Source: Hippopus hippopus (taxonomy: Eukaryota > Mollusca > Bivalvia > Cardiida > Cardiidae). Taken from it: a stretch of DNA of 64,000 nt. Both the position numbers and the translations under genes were made by a program. The DNA lies in NCBI GenBank assembly GCA_946811185.2, contig OX328101.1:17902122-17966121 (forward strand), read 5' to 3'. Shown one piece after another: positions 63,590 to 64,000 of this stretch (position 1 is its first letter; each line of letters opens with the position of its first letter). The notes beneath the pieces were generated by a model. That model was given only the letters and a program-made list of their open reading frames with translations. It was not told where the DNA came from and searched no databases.

Positions 63590-64000
63590 AGAGCAAAAAA
63601 CTCAGAAAAAAGACTAAGTCCAAGTCAATGGTCAGACATTTAGAAAGAAAAAAATCATCCATAGATGCAGAAAAACTAATCCCCAGCTCAGTGCTCAGAC
63701 ATTTAGAAAGAAAAAACCCTTAAAGTCTAAGTAGTGATAGAAGTAAAAAATAAAGCATTCCTAATAGCATATGGGTAAAAAAACTAAGTCCAACTCAGTG
63801 TTCAGACATTTAGAAAGAGAATTCATTCATAGATACAGAAAAAACTAAGTCCAACTCAGCGTTCAGACATTTAAAAAGAGAATTCATTCATAGATGCAGA
63901 AAAAACTAAGTTCAACTCAACAGCCAGACATTTAGAAAAAATCATTTATAGTGCAAAAAAAATCTAAGTTCAACTCAGTGATATAGGGACAAATTCCATT
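63590..64000 (+). repeat. 60-bp tandem repeat array, right arm
   Basis: Inverted counterpart of 53215-53660; about six units (AAACTAAGTCCAACTCAGTG, CAGACATTTAGAAAG, ATTCATTCATAGATGCAG) and continuing out of the window. Confidence 0.85.

Larger units (their letters stand above)
50849..64000. mobile_element. Integrated PolB invertron / virus-like element, right end beyond window
   Basis: Defined by a PolB-coding core (about 55438-62662) between inverted arms that themselves carry genes. Left arm layout: terminal-looking hairpin, 60-bp repeat array, 148-bp stem-loop array, 78-aa cassette, 46-aa cassette, second 60-bp array, 104-aa cassette, 88-aa cassette, AT-rich repeats. The right arm mirrors the inner part and runs off the window. 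PolB is of the Polinton/adintovirus/bidnavirus type. No integrase, capsid, protease or packaging ATPase was found among the readable genes. Both outer boundaries are uncertain; the left one is placed at the hairpin only because host MITEs stop before it. Alternatives are a degraded Polinton, a bidnavirus-like integrant or a linear plasmid-like invertron. Confidence 0.75.
62663..64000 (+). repeat. Right inverted-repeat arm, continues past the window
   Basis: Begins GGAATATGAAAACAAAT at the stop of the 231-aa gene and mirrors 55437 leftward, with indels. Contains the AT-rich repeats, poly(A) signals, the 76-aa gene and the 60-bp array. Confidence 0.88.

Noticed and set aside
51122..64000. CRISPR-like reading of the regular arrays
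   Set aside because: Units are contiguous tandem repeats without unique spacers, in an animal genome.

Overview
This window is nuclear DNA of an animal, most likely a bivalve mollusc and possibly a venerid-type clam. The evidence is a multi-exon metazoan chromatin gene with GT/AG introns, tRNA-derived SINEs, many TTAA-flanked foldback MITEs and AT-rich repeat-laden introns. The species call is inference.

Region 1 (925-31609, minus strand) is a SMARCAD1-type SNF2 remodeller. Eighteen coding exons were placed by hand with compatible splice phases. They run from the ATG at 31609, through two CUE domains, to helicase motif VI; the last C-terminal exon(s) lie left of base 1. The introns hold a decayed Kolobok-like transposon (6113-9849, TTAA flanks, THAP-domain exon), a dead mariner (11104-12444), SINEs, and about 30 copies of a TTAA-flanked MITE whose centre is a near-perfect palindrome.

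Region 2 (31.6-38 kb) is intergenic: possible SMARCAD1 promoter, SINEs, and a decayed minisatellite split by a SINE. Region 3 (38063-42606, minus) holds two tandem intronless paralogues, type II membrane proteins resembling fucosyltransferases. Region 4 (42.6-50.8 kb) is gene-poor and packed with three MITE families.

Region 5 (about 50.85 kb to the window end, and beyond it) is the remarkable part: an integrated virus- or invertron-like element built around a protein-primed-type family B DNA polymerase. A unique core (about 55.4-62.7 kb) carries the PolB gene (broken by one in-frame TAA), a 218-aa protein, a 283-aa zinc-knuckle protein, a 68-aa zinc-ribbon-like protein and a 231-aa coiled-coil/basic protein. 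The core is flanked by long, gene-bearing inverted repeats. The arms, and one core gene, consist of small cassettes: TATA promoter, short ORF (46-104 aa), then 20-34 bases after the stop a stem-loop of the replication-dependent histone mRNA type (AGCCCT-TTTC-AGGGCT, often followed by ACCCA or ACCA). Three cassette promoters also share an E2F-consensus TTTCCCGC, a CRE (TGACGTCA or a one-base variant) and CCAAT boxes. Taken together this suggests an element that times its small genes to host S phase and uses host histone-mRNA 3' processing (SLBP/U7), while its core genes use ordinary AATAAA poly(A) signals. No capsid, packaging ATPase or integrase gene is visible in the window.
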